64,000 nt of DNA from Lentibacillus amyloliquefaciens (lineage in GTDB: Bacteria > Bacillota > Bacilli > Bacillales > Amphibacillaceae): the NCBI RefSeq assembly GCF_001307805.1, contig NZ_CP013862.1, positions 3,162,001-3,226,000 of the forward strand, written 5' to 3'. The position numbers and the translations under genes were made by a program. The notes below the pieces were generated by a model that made no database searches, had not been told where the DNA came from, and was given only the letters and a program-made list of their open reading frames with translations. Positions within the stretch are counted from its first letter, which is position 1; each line of letters starts with the position of its first letter. Below are positions 17,839 to 26,932 of the stretch, piece after piece.

Positions 17839-19764
17839 GTGGTGAATGGTTTGATCAAATTTATCAAAAAAGCGGTCAGTGAAGTGATTGATTGGGCAAT
17901 ATATACGGTGCTGGATGAACAAAAGAAAAAAGCCATTTCCAATTTGTTGTCGGACAAGCAGAAAAATAGACTGCGGAAACTGACACGCCATGGCAAAAAG
18001 CATGAACAAAAGCAATTGCTGAAACAACTGCGGCACCACCTTTATACATTGGGCTTTACAAACAGAGCGCTATCAGAACTGGAAGAGCTTTATTTAAATA
18101 CGACTGATGCTTATTTGAAACGGATGGCAGCATGGGAACTCGCCCAGTGGCACGCCAACAAATATACGAAAGAAGGTGCGCGCCAGGCATTGGACTATCT
18201 TCCGGCGGTGGCAGACGGCGAGACTGACCAGGATCAATTGCGTCGCGCGGCAGTCATTAAGGCGGAGTGCCACGATATGCTTGGTGAAACGGAGGAGGCC
18301 AAAAACGTTATTGAAGAGGCACTGGAACGGCAGGCGCACCCTGATTTATATCTGGGTTATGCCAATCTGGAAGAAACGATTGAAGAGCGCACCTACTGGA
18401 TTAATAAGGCGATGGAAGTGTACAATTTACAGCCGATTACCTTTCAAACAACTAATGAAGCTGTGTCGTATGACGATTTGACGACAAAACCAATGGATAA
18501 AAAATTCAGTAACGGGCCGAAAGTATCTGTGATATTGCCGGCCTTCAAAGCAGAGGACGGCATTTCGACAGCGATTGAATCTATTCTAAACCAGACATGG
18601 CAGAATTTCGAGTTGCTGGTCGTTGATGACTGCAGCCCTGATAATACGAAAGAAGTCGTTCGCGAATACATGAAAGGCGACGGCAGGATAACGCTGTTGT
18701 CCACACCACGCAACAGCGGCCCATATGTCGCCCGAAACACCGCGTTAAAAGCAGCCACCGGTGACTTTGTAACCATCAACGATTCTGATGATTGGTCACA
18801 TGCGGAAAAGATCGAAATTCAGGCAAAGTACCTGCAAAACAACAAAAAAGTGATTGCCAATACATCTGAACACGCACGGCTGACAGAAGAGCTGAAATTA
18901 TACCGGCGCGGGACACCCGGCAGATATATTTTCCCGAATATGTCCTCGACCATGTTCAGGCGGAAGCCGGTGCTTAACAAAATTGGCTACTGGGACAGTG
19001 TGCGATTTGCTGCAGACGGTGAATTTAAACGCCGGCTTATTAAAGCATTCGGAAAAACGCGGTTTGTTGATTTGAAGTCAGGACCATTATCGCTGCCAAG
19101 GCAATCGGTTGCATCCCTGACAGGCAGCTCGGCCTTTGGATACAACGGCTTTTTCAAAGGGGTGCGGCTCGAATATGTTGAAAGCCTGGAATACCACCAC
19201 AGCCAGGCGGATTCATTATATTATCCATATCCACAAAATGAGCGGCCTTTCCCTGTGCCTGAGCCGATGTGGCCTGTTCGTGAGGATAAGGCGGCAGGAA
19301 AGCGGCTGTTTGATATAGTGATAGCAGCTGATTTCCGTAATGTAGAAGAAAACGACAACCTGCTTCAGGAAATTATTAGCTTGAAAGGTCATAATAAGCG
19401 GATCGGGTTAATTCAAATATACCATTATGATTTGGCGAACAATCATGGGGTGAGCCCATCTGTCCGCGATTTGATTGATGGCAGTGAGCTGCAAATGATT
19501 GTTTACGGTGAAAAGGTCAATGCGAAAATGCTGGTTGTCATGGATCCAACCGTGCTTCTGGACTGGCAGCAATACATACCTGATGTCGCAGCCGATGATG
19601 CTATTGTTAGGTCAAATGAAATGCCGGAGGGGCTTGATATTGGGTTTTGCCGCAAACAAATGCTTTCCTACTTTGGAAAGACCGGAACCTGGAATAAGGA
19701 GACCTCAGATCTCAGCACGATCATCCAAGGCGGGAAGAAGGTATCAGATAATGCCCGTCAATAA
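17839..19764 (+). CDS. Large family 2 glycosyltransferase with helical N-terminal region (paralogue A)
   Basis: About 641 residues. Residues 1-210 are helical, including TPR-like units (LGFTNRALSELEELYLN, HPDLYLGYANLEETIEERT). A GT2 domain starts near residue 229 with VSVILPAFKAEDGISTAIES, then VVDDCSPDNT and INDSDDWSHAEKIEIQ. The C-terminal third carries VAADFR-like and CRKQMLSYF blocks shared with the next gene. Start: GTG at 17839 or 17842, or TTG at 17851 behind GAGGTGG; the choice changes only a few residues. Its last 14 bases overlap paralogue B. It probably elongates the cluster polymer; substrate unknown. Confidence 0.82.
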   Translation: MVNGLIKFIKKAVSEVIDWAIYTVLDEQKKKAISNLLSDKQKNRLRKLTRHGKKHEQKQLLKQLRHHLYTLGFTNRALSELEELYLNTTDAYLKRMAAWELAQWHANKYTKEGARQALDYLPAVADGETDQDQLRRAAVIKAECHDMLGETEEAKNVIEEALERQAHPDLYLGYANLEETIEERTYWINKAMEVYNLQPITFQTTNEAVSYDDLTTKPMDKKFSNGPKVSVILPAFKAEDGISTAIESILNQTWQNFELLVVDDCSPDNTKEVVREYMKGDGRITLLSTPRNSGPYVARNTALKAATGDFVTINDSDDWSHAEKIEIQAKYLQNNKKVIANTSEHARLTEELKLYRRGTPGRYIFPNMSSTMFRRKPVLNKIGYWDSVRFAADGEFKRRLIKAFGKTRFVDLKSGPLSLPRQSVASLTGSSAFGYNGFFKGVRLEYVESLEYHHSQADSLYYPYPQNERPFPVPEPMWPVREDKAAGKRLFDIVIAADFRNVEENDNLLQEIISLKGHNKRIGLIQIYHYDLANNHGVSPSVRDLIDGSELQMIVYGEKVNAKMLVVMDPTVLLDWQQYIPDVAADDAIVRSNEMPEGLDIGFCRKQMLSYFGKTGTWNKETSDLSTIIQGGKKVSDNARQ

Positions 19765-22105
19765 CGACAAACTCACTGAACTGCAACAGCGAAACAAGGA
19801 AAAACAGGATGAATTGGCCAGACTCGAACAGGAGCTTGTGGAAAAACAGGCACAAGAGAGAGCGACAGAACAACAATTGATAGAGCGACGTGCCCAATTC
19901 AATGCCATCCAGCGCAAGCTAAAAGCAGCAAGTCAGCTGAAGCGGAAATTTATCCGATTTTTGCGCGCGACTGCTGCTTACTTGCTTGGCAGACGTAACA
20001 TAAAACAATTTTACAGCAAAATATACAAACGTAAAAAGGGAGAAAATCAATTAAAAAAATACCGCTATTATTTATATGAATTAGGATTTACTGAAAAAGC
20101 ATTAGCCGATTTGGAGAGAATTTTCGAACAGCCGGAAAATCGCTACGGGAAACGCGCCGTCAGCTGGGAACTCGCTTTATGGCATGCCGGTAAGTATACA
20201 AAAGAGGGTGCGGTGCAGGCTTTGAACTACCTCCCGGCTGTAATAGAGGGAGAAAGCGAACAGGAACGATTGCGGAAAGCAGCGATTATAACAGCAGAAT
20301 GCCACGACATATTGGAAGAGCCGGAAAAAGGAAAACAAGTAATTCGTAACGCGCTCCAAAGAGAGAAGCATCCGGATTTGTATTTAGCCCACGCCAATCT
20401 GGAAGAAACGATTGAGGCACGAACTGATTGGCTGAATAAGGTTATGGAAGCTTATAAATTGCAGCCTGTGTATTTTGTGGCTGATAGCGGGCGTGGTGCG
20501 AAGTTGAGCGGGGGTGCTGTGAATTCGACCGAGGACGATGCGAATTCGAGCGGCAGCACAGCCAACTCGAGCGAGGAAGCGGCCAACTCGAGCGAGGAAG
20601 CGGCCAACTCGAGCGAGTCTGACGCCATATCGATCGGGGATGACATGATATCGATCGAACATACCACAAAATCAATCGAGCACAGCATCAATCCGATCGA
20701 ATCGGCCACATACGATGACCTCACGACAAAGCCATTGGACAGGACAGTCGAAAACGGCCCAAAAGTTTCGGTCATTTTGCCAGCTTATAATGCGGAGGAT
20801 GGTATCTCAACAGCCATTGAATCAATCCTTTCGCAGACGTGGCAGAATATCGAGCTGCTTGTGGTTGACGATTGCAGCTCGGATCATACAAAAGACGTTG
20901 TCCGTGAGCACATGAAGCATGACTCGCGGATAACGCTGCTGTCCACGCCGGAAAACAGTGGTCCGTACATTGCCAGAAACATCGCATTGAAATCAGCAAC
21001 GGGCGAATATGTAACGGTCAATGACTCAGATGACTGGTCACACGCTGAGAAAATTGAGATACAAGCTAAACATCTGCAAAACAATAAGAAAGTCATCGCC
21101 AATACATCCGAACATGCCCGGCTGACCGAAGAGCTCAAGTTTTACCGCCGCGGGACGCCTGGGAAGTATATTTTTCCCAATATGTCTTCATTAATGTTCA
21201 GACGGGAGCCGGTTTTAAAAAAGATTGGCTATTGGGATAGTGTGAGATTTGCTGGTGATGGTGAATTCAAGCGCAGGCTCGTTAAGGTTTTTGGCAGTGC
21301 CGCCTTTGTTGATTTGAAGACCGGACCATTATCGCTGCCGAGACAATCTGTTACATCGCTGACCGGCAGCTCGGCATTTGGTTATAATGGTTTTTTTAAA
21401 GGTGTACGAAAGGAATATGTCGAAAGCTTCGAGTTCTATCATAAGCACGCGAATTCATTATATTATCCGGCACATCAATCAAACCGTCTTTTCCCGGTGC
21501 CGGAACCGATGTGGCCAAAACGCGACGAAAAGCCCACCGACAATCGTCATTTTGATATAGTTGTTGCAGCGGATTTTCGCCTATCGACTGATCGGCTCCA
21601 GGATACGATTGATGAGATCGGTGCACATGAATCGATGGGATTGCGGACAGGATTGGTACAGATGGCGGAATATAATTTCAATGCTGCCAAAAAAATCAAT
21701 CCCGATATCCGCGAATTAATAGAAAGCGAAAATATACAAATGCCGGTGTACGGTGAGGCGATCACGTGTGATATTCTGCTGGTTAAAAACCCATTCATTC
21801 TGGAGGAAAAACAGCAGTATATCCCCGATATAAAACCAGCTGCCGTATTGACAGTCATTGAGCAATCCAGTGGTTTAAACATACGGACAGCGTCAAGAAG
21901 GCTGATGACTTATTTTGATAAAAAGGGAAAATGGTATCCGAAAAATGACACCGTCCGTGATACATTGGAACGAAGCAAGAAGAACGAATTAAAATATATT
22001 CATCTGGCACATGAAAACTGGCAAGATGTACAAGCAGAAAGTGAGATTTCTTATGAGACATTCCTCAAAAACTGGCTGGTTGATACGAACCCGTATTTAA
22101 AGTGA
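19751..22105 (+). CDS. Large family 2 glycosyltransferase with coiled coil and 21-bp-repeat linker (paralogue B)
   Basis: 784 residues from ATG 19751, which overlaps the end of paralogue A. An N-terminal coiled coil (about 1-60, ELQQRNKEKQDELARLEQEL) precedes the TPR-like part shared with paralogue A. Between YKLQP and YDDLTTKP paralogue A has about 13 residues; here about 70 residues occur, made largely of NSSxxxx heptads encoded by the 21-bp repeat at 20505-20714. The GT2 domain follows (VSVILPAYNAEDG near 338, VVDDCSSDHT, VNDSDDWSHAEK). The insertion keeps frame and sits between domains, so it is probably a tolerated flexible linker. Confidence 0.82.
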   Translation: MPVNNDKLTELQQRNKEKQDELARLEQELVEKQAQERATEQQLIERRAQFNAIQRKLKAASQLKRKFIRFLRATAAYLLGRRNIKQFYSKIYKRKKGENQLKKYRYYLYELGFTEKALADLERIFEQPENRYGKRAVSWELALWHAGKYTKEGAVQALNYLPAVIEGESEQERLRKAAIITAECHDILEEPEKGKQVIRNALQREKHPDLYLAHANLEETIEARTDWLNKVMEAYKLQPVYFVADSGRGAKLSGGAVNSTEDDANSSGSTANSSEEAANSSEEAANSSESDAISIGDDMISIEHTTKSIEHSINPIESATYDDLTTKPLDRTVENGPKVSVILPAYNAEDGISTAIESILSQTWQNIELLVVDDCSSDHTKDVVREHMKHDSRITLLSTPENSGPYIARNIALKSATGEYVTVNDSDDWSHAEKIEIQAKHLQNNKKVIANTSEHARLTEELKFYRRGTPGKYIFPNMSSLMFRREPVLKKIGYWDSVRFAGDGEFKRRLVKVFGSAAFVDLKTGPLSLPRQSVTSLTGSSAFGYNGFFKGVRKEYVESFEFYHKHANSLYYPAHQSNRLFPVPEPMWPKRDEKPTDNRHFDIVVAADFRLSTDRLQDTIDEIGAHESMGLRTGLVQMAEYNFNAAKKINPDIRELIESENIQMPVYGEAITCDILLVKNPFILEEKQQYIPDIKPAAVLTVIEQSSGLNIRTASRRLMTYFDKKGKWYPKNDTVRDTLERSKKNELKYIHLAHENWQDVQAESEISYETFLKNWLVDTNPYLK
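20505..20714. repeat. 21-bp repeat array inside a coding sequence
   Basis: Ten units with cores starting at 20505, 20526, 20547, 20568, 20589, 20610, 20631, 20652, 20673 and 20694, exactly 21 bases apart. The first half reads AACTCGAGCGAGG-like, the same core as the intergenic array at 4456; the second half changes to ATCGATCGA-like, as in the array at 51679. Translated it gives heptads such as NSSEEAA and then ISIEHTT. The flanking glycosyltransferase sequence is shared with paralogue A, which lacks the array. Confidence 0.9.
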
Positions 22106-22166
22106 AACTGCGTGGTGGGGAGGATTTCCCCACTTAATGTCAGTTGGACGAAACCGGGGATTTAAG
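22099..22166 (+). repeat. Dispersed hairpin element, copy 1 (diverged)
   Basis: Starts AAGTGAAACT over the stop codon of the upstream glycosyltransferase, contains TGGGGAGGATTTCCCCA (hairpin), then GTCAGTTGGACGAAACCGGG and ATTTAAG. The same order occurs at 41831-41900 and, inverted, at 62361-62436. It lies between the glycosyltransferase and the TupA-like gene and could attenuate transcription within the operon. Confidence 0.7.
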
Positions 22167-22180
22167 CGCAATAAAAGGGG

Positions 22181-23572
22181 ATGGTTACAATAACGAGCAA
22201 TAACCATTTAAATGACGCATACCAATCCGAAAAAGAATTGGAATTGGAACTGACGAAAAAGCTGATGGAAAAAGAAGCAAAAATTGACCAAGCGGACAAA
22301 GCCATTAAGAATGACAAAAAAGAGCTCAAACATATTGAGGACAGTAAAACATGGAAATACGCGAAACCACTGCAAAAACAAACCGGTTCGAGGAAAAAGC
22401 AAAACGCATACATTATGCATATGGAAGAAAAGCTAAAAGAGACTCGGCAAGCTTTGTATGACATGGAGGAAGAAAATAATCGGCTCAGATTGGACAGCCG
22501 CAAGCCGGACAGTAACCAGATGCTAAACGCCATCAACGAGGCCAAAAATGATGGGAAGCTGCTGAATTATCTTGGCAAAGTCATCCGGCAAAAGCATAAG
22601 CATGAGGCGAACTACAACCAGGTGCTAAGGTATGCAGCCAGGCTTTACATGAACGAACAAGAAGACTTTCGCAACTTGGTTTATTCCAGTGTATTGGCCG
22701 GTCTGAAAATGGAGGACATCCCCGAATTTATAATCAGATCTGGTGTGACGGATGATATATCGCTGCGGCCGGCCGTTTCTTTCCGGGCCAGCTTGAATCG
22801 GCGCATGCGGCAAATGCAGCTGATGGGCTCACTCCCGGAGTGGGTGTTGGATAACAAGCTGTCGGGTTATTCATTTGCAGACGCCATGGGAATCAGGAGA
22901 CCGTGGACACCGGAAGAGATATACAGCATGAAGAATCTGCCCGCGCAAGAAAGGATAGTCATTAAACCGGCTGACGGTGCGGGTTCACGTGGTGTCTATC
23001 TTGTAAATGATTTTAATGATATAGTAGATATGAAAAGATCGAAAAAACTCGAAAATTGGGATGAACTGAATAGAAGCATGACACATGATCTTGAGTCCGG
23101 CTGGGTAACTCATGATGAATGGACTATTGAGGAACTTATTCTGGAAAGCCGAAAGATGCCGGCAAGTGACATTAAATTTTACTGTTTTTATGGCAAAGTA
23201 GGCCTTATTCTGGAGATTGTTCGTTATCCTGAGCTCAAATATTGCTGGTGGACCGCCACCGGTGAACGCATCCGGACAGGCAAATACGACCAAAGTTTGT
23301 TTAAAGGAAAAGGCGTTTCTCAGCATGAACTGAATGCGGCTTCGGATATAAGCAAAAAGATACCGGCACCGTTCATCCGGATTGATTATCTGCGATCGGA
23401 AAATGAATTGGTTTTCGGTGAATTCACGCCAAAGCCGGGAAATTATGATGAATTTGATAAAGCAACTGATCAGTGGCTTGGTGATTATTTTGTGGAAGCA
23501 GAAGGCCGGCTAATCAATGATTTGCTGGAAGGGAAGCAATTTGACGATTATATCGAGTTAGCTAACCGCTGA
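22181..23572 (+). CDS. ATP-grasp protein, TupA-like
   Basis: 463 residues. Residues 1-110 form a coiled coil with DSKTWKYAKPLQ, related to the tail motif of other proteins in this cluster. The ATP-grasp part spans about 215-450: IVIKPADGAGSRGVYLV (ATP-binding), WTIEELI, DIKFYCFYGKVGLILE and VFGEFTPKPGNYDEFD. DIKFYCFYGKV resembles the core of the TupA ATP-grasp family, named for teichuronopeptide synthesis in an alkaliphilic Bacillus. The expected activity is ligation of an amino group to a carboxylate through an acyl-phosphate. Start ATG 22181 lies immediately after AAAAGGGG, an unusually short spacing, so the true start is uncertain. Confidence 0.7.
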   Translation: MVTITSNNHLNDAYQSEKELELELTKKLMEKEAKIDQADKAIKNDKKELKHIEDSKTWKYAKPLQKQTGSRKKQNAYIMHMEEKLKETRQALYDMEEENNRLRLDSRKPDSNQMLNAINEAKNDGKLLNYLGKVIRQKHKHEANYNQVLRYAARLYMNEQEDFRNLVYSSVLAGLKMEDIPEFIIRSGVTDDISLRPAVSFRASLNRRMRQMQLMGSLPEWVLDNKLSGYSFADAMGIRRPWTPEEIYSMKNLPAQERIVIKPADGAGSRGVYLVNDFNDIVDMKRSKKLENWDELNRSMTHDLESGWVTHDEWTIEELILESRKMPASDIKFYCFYGKVGLILEIVRYPELKYCWWTATGERIRTGKYDQSLFKGKGVSQHELNAASDISKKIPAPFIRIDYLRSENELVFGEFTPKPGNYDEFDKATDQWLGDYFVEAEGRLINDLLEGKQFDDYIELANR

Positions 23573-23620
23573 AAATAAAAAAACGTTTTAAACGGAGCTG
23601 GGTTATAGGAGGAAGTCTAA

Positions 23621-25249
23621 ATGGTAGAGAACAACACAGAGTGGCTGCCGCATCTGTCCAGTGAAATTATTTCAGAAGCACATGGCAATTTACTGGACGC
23701 ATATGCTGTCGCCCTTGAAGGCTGGCGGAGAGGACTGACATTACGGTGGCATGTGAAGAATTCGGAAAAATTCAGTGAAATGTATACGTGGTATGTTGAT
23801 AACCCCGGACAGCTTTTTTCCCTAAGCTCCAAAGACCGGACGCATTATTTTTTCCGGACAAGAGGGGATAAAGTCAGCAATGAAGCTGTGGTAATCGGCA
23901 AGGATAAGGAAAAAACAAAACAAACATTAAAAGAAGCTGGAGTCCCCGTTCCGGACGGCAGACAATTCACTGAAGAAGCAACCGATGACACCATCATCGA
24001 ATATGCAAACGAAATCGGCTATCCCGTTGTACTGAAACCGACAGACGGCAGCTTTGGCAGAGGCGTTATTTCCAATATTACAAGCGCAGGTGAGCTGGGA
24101 TACTCACTTACATATGTGCGTTCAGAACTGAATTATCCGGATGTCATTATTGAAAGTTATATACCCGGAAAAGAATATCGTCTTTACGTTGTCGGTGACA
24201 AGGTAGTGGGTGCAATGAACCGGATTCCACCTAACGTAACAGGTGACGGCGTTAATTCAATCGAATCCTTAATCGAACTGAAAAATAAAGAACGTGAATT
24301 GAACCCCCGTCTTGTCAGTTGCCCGATCAATGTAAATGAAGATGTGATTGAATATATGGGTCGGAAAGGCTATTCATTGGCAACTGTACCCGAGCCAGGC
24401 GAACAAGTCTTTTTAAGTGATAAAAGCAACATTTCACTCGGTGGCGACCCAGTCGATGTGATAGATGAACTTCCGAACGAAATTAAAGACACAGCAGTCA
24501 ATGCTATCAAAGCTGTTCCCAGATTGTTTCATGGAGCGGTTGACTTGATTATTCACATTGACAAACCTGCAAGTGAAGCTGGGTTTGTCATCGAACTGAA
24601 CCCGACAGCCCAACTCGGTGGACTCCTATATCCGATTAAAGGAGAACCCCGTGACATACCGGCTGCCATCATTGATTATTATTTTCCGGAAACAGTAGCG
24701 TTAAAGGTCAATAAAAAGCAGACATATTTTGATTTTCAAGATGTTCTGGAGCCGTTGCAATCAAGAGACGCTAACACCACCACTGTCACACCATCCCCTA
24801 TGGAAAAACTGCATGCCAAAAAATATACCGTCAGCGGGGAGGTTCAGGATATTGGCTATCATCGTGGTTTGCGCAAACAGGCATTTGAACGAGAACTGCA
24901 TGGATTTGTCATGAATATGGAAAATGGTGATATTGAAGTGGTTGTAGCCGGAACAGATCCTGAAATGGTTGATGATTTCAGAAACGGACTGCTGGAAGAT
25001 GAAGAACGCTCTCATATTATGGAAATTCAAGTACAGGATTATGAAGAGCCGATTAAGGTCGGTTTTGAAATAAAAGCTGATTTAAAAACACAACGCGAAG
25101 AAATAAAGCAATTCAAGCAGGAATTTGAAGTCACCGAATTAGCGATGAAGCGAGCAGAAGTACAGCGCAGAAAGTTTTACGGAAGCTTGTCTTGGCGAGC
25201 GACAAAACCAATCAGGCTTGCCGGTGCCCTGCTGAAGAAATTCAAATAA
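23621..25249 (+). CDS. CphA-like ATP-grasp ligase with C-terminal acylphosphatase-like domain (1 of 4)
   Basis: 542 residues. N-terminal part carries ALEGWRRGL (31-39), shared by all four paralogues, then FSLSSKDRTHYFFRTRGDKV. The ATP-grasp region (about 95-350) resembles the central ligase domain of cyanophycin synthetase: KTKQTLKEAGVPVPDG, VVLKPTDGSFGRGV, EYRLYVVGDKVVGAMNR, SNISLGGDPVDV, VIELNPTAQLGGLLYP. No Mur-ligase domain is present. Residues about 395-485 are acylphosphatase-like (VSGEVQDIGYHRGLRKQAFE), but the usual catalytic Arg is His (GYH); the Asn in VMN remains. A coiled coil and SLSWRATKPIR end the protein. GGAGG precedes the ATG. Likely forms amide bonds on the cluster product. 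Confidence 0.82.
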   Translation: MVENNTEWLPHLSSEIISEAHGNLLDAYAVALEGWRRGLTLRWHVKNSEKFSEMYTWYVDNPGQLFSLSSKDRTHYFFRTRGDKVSNEAVVIGKDKEKTKQTLKEAGVPVPDGRQFTEEATDDTIIEYANEIGYPVVLKPTDGSFGRGVISNITSAGELGYSLTYVRSELNYPDVIIESYIPGKEYRLYVVGDKVVGAMNRIPPNVTGDGVNSIESLIELKNKERELNPRLVSCPINVNEDVIEYMGRKGYSLATVPEPGEQVFLSDKSNISLGGDPVDVIDELPNEIKDTAVNAIKAVPRLFHGAVDLIIHIDKPASEAGFVIELNPTAQLGGLLYPIKGEPRDIPAAIIDYYFPETVALKVNKKQTYFDFQDVLEPLQSRDANTTTVTPSPMEKLHAKKYTVSGEVQDIGYHRGLRKQAFERELHGFVMNMENGDIEVVVAGTDPEMVDDFRNGLLEDEERSHIMEIQVQDYEEPIKVGFEIKADLKTQREEIKQFKQEFEVTELAMKRAEVQRRKFYGSLSWRATKPIRLAGALLKKFK

Positions 25250-25279
25250 ATCGGTTATGGATAACGGAGGATCAAGAGA

Positions 25280-26908
25280 ATGAAAGAGAAACAGGGAATA
25301 AGCCTGCCTCAACTTACAAATGACATTGTCAAAAGTGCACGAAAGACCCGCCTTGATGCATTTGCTGTGGCACTGGAAGGCTGGCGCAGAGGCCTCAAAT
25401 TAAAATGGTATACAAAGGACTCGGAACATTTTAATGACATGATTATTTTCGGAGTCAATCCGCCTGGAAGGTTATTCTCACTCAGTTCTGATAAACGGAC
25501 CCATTATTTTTTCAGGACGAGAGGTGACAAGGTAACCAATGAAGCGGTGGAAATCGGTTCCGAAAAAGATGATACGAAGGAATGGCTTGACAAAGCGGGC
25601 GTACCTGTCCCACAGGGAAAAGGATTTGAAGAGGAAGCGACAGATGAGGAGATTATCCAGTACGCGAAAGGAATTGGCTTTCCACTTGTCTTAAAGCCAA
25701 CGAATGCCAGCCTCGGGAATGGCGTTGTAACGAATATTCAAAATGAACAAGCGTTCATCAAAGCGATTGATTATGTAAGATATGAATTGGAATATCGGGA
25801 AGTAGTTGTAGAGCAGTATGTTGAAGGCAAGGAGTACCGTGTCTATGTTATTGATGGTAAGGCTATCGGAGCGTATAACAGGGTGCCGGCCAATATAATC
25901 GGTGACGGGACACACAACATCGAAGAACTGATTGAGCTGAAAAATAATGAGCGTAAGAAAAATGCAAGATTAAACAGCTGCCTGATTAAAATGGATATGG
26001 AAATTTTCGAATTCATTCAGTCATCGGGGTATACACTCAAAAGCATCCCTAAAAAGGGAGAGCAAATCTTCCTCAGACAGAAAACCAATATTTCATCCGG
26101 AGGCGATCCGATAGATGTCACGGATCAAATGCCAGAACACTACAAGGAAGTTGCTGTTAATGCCCTTAAAGCTGTTCCGGGACTATACCATGGTGGTGTC
26201 GATTTGATCGTTAATGGTAATAAAGCAGTGGTGATTGAATTGAATCCAACCGCGCAAATTGGTGGCATACTATACCCGTTGAAAGGGAAATCACGTAACA
26301 TACCCGGTGCCATCATCGATTATTATTTCCCGGAAACAAAAGGGATGGATACGTCAGACTCCCAAATCTACTTTGATCTTATTGATGTATTGGAACCGTT
26401 GGAAAACAGGTCTGCTATTGAGGTGGAGGTTACGTCAGCCCCAATGGGCAAGCTGCATGCGAAGCGTTTTGTTGTAACCGGCACTGTGCAGCGACACAGC
26501 TACCATCGCTGGCTAAAGATGCAGGCAATGGACAGAAACTTGCATGGCTATGTCAAAAATATGGTGTTTGATGAAATCGAAATCGTCGTAGCTGGAACGA
26601 ATAAATCAGACATAACAGAATTCAAAAAAATGATTGATCAGTATACGCAGAGTTCAAAGGTGAAAAATATCGAAGAAGAAGACTTTCATGAACCTGTCAT
26701 GGTTGGATTTGAAATTGCCGAAGTATATAACACATCTAGTTTAAAATCAACTCAATTTGCACTAAGAAAAATGGAAAAAGATTTGAAGCATATGACGAAG
26801 CAAAAGAATCGGATTGAAAAGGACAACCAACAAATTTTGGACAGTACGTCGTGGAGATTCACAGAAGCTTTTAGAAAAATTGGGAGTGCAATAAAGAAAA
26901 GCAAATAA
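25280..26908 (+). CDS. CphA-like ATP-grasp ligase with C-terminal acylphosphatase-like domain (2 of 4)
   Basis: 542 residues, the same layout and length as the preceding paralogue: ALEGWRRGL, FSLSSDKRTHYFFRTRGDKV, ATP-grasp with LVLKPTNASLGNGV, EYRVYVIDGKAIGAYNRVP, SNISSGG-like TNISSGGDPIDV and VVIELNPTAQIGGILYP. The acylphosphatase-like domain begins VTGTVQRHSYHRWLK: the catalytic Arg is again His and the phosphate loop glycines are changed, while Asn in VKNM is kept. A coiled coil (KMEKDLKHMTKQKNRIEKD) and STSWRFTEAFRKIG close it. Start ATG behind CGGAGG, 30 bases after the previous stop. Probably acts on a related but different amino acid or step. Confidence 0.82.
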   Translation: MKEKQGISLPQLTNDIVKSARKTRLDAFAVALEGWRRGLKLKWYTKDSEHFNDMIIFGVNPPGRLFSLSSDKRTHYFFRTRGDKVTNEAVEIGSEKDDTKEWLDKAGVPVPQGKGFEEEATDEEIIQYAKGIGFPLVLKPTNASLGNGVVTNIQNEQAFIKAIDYVRYELEYREVVVEQYVEGKEYRVYVIDGKAIGAYNRVPANIIGDGTHNIEELIELKNNERKKNARLNSCLIKMDMEIFEFIQSSGYTLKSIPKKGEQIFLRQKTNISSGGDPIDVTDQMPEHYKEVAVNALKAVPGLYHGGVDLIVNGNKAVVIELNPTAQIGGILYPLKGKSRNIPGAIIDYYFPETKGMDTSDSQIYFDLIDVLEPLENRSAIEVEVTSAPMGKLHAKRFVVTGTVQRHSYHRWLKMQAMDRNLHGYVKNMVFDEIEIVVAGTNKSDITEFKKMIDQYTQSSKVKNIEEEDFHEPVMVGFEIAEVYNTSSLKSTQFALRKMEKDLKHMTKQKNRIEKDNQQILDSTSWRFTEAFRKIGSAIKKSK

Positions 26909-26932
26909 TATTTAAGGGAGAGAGGGGATTGA

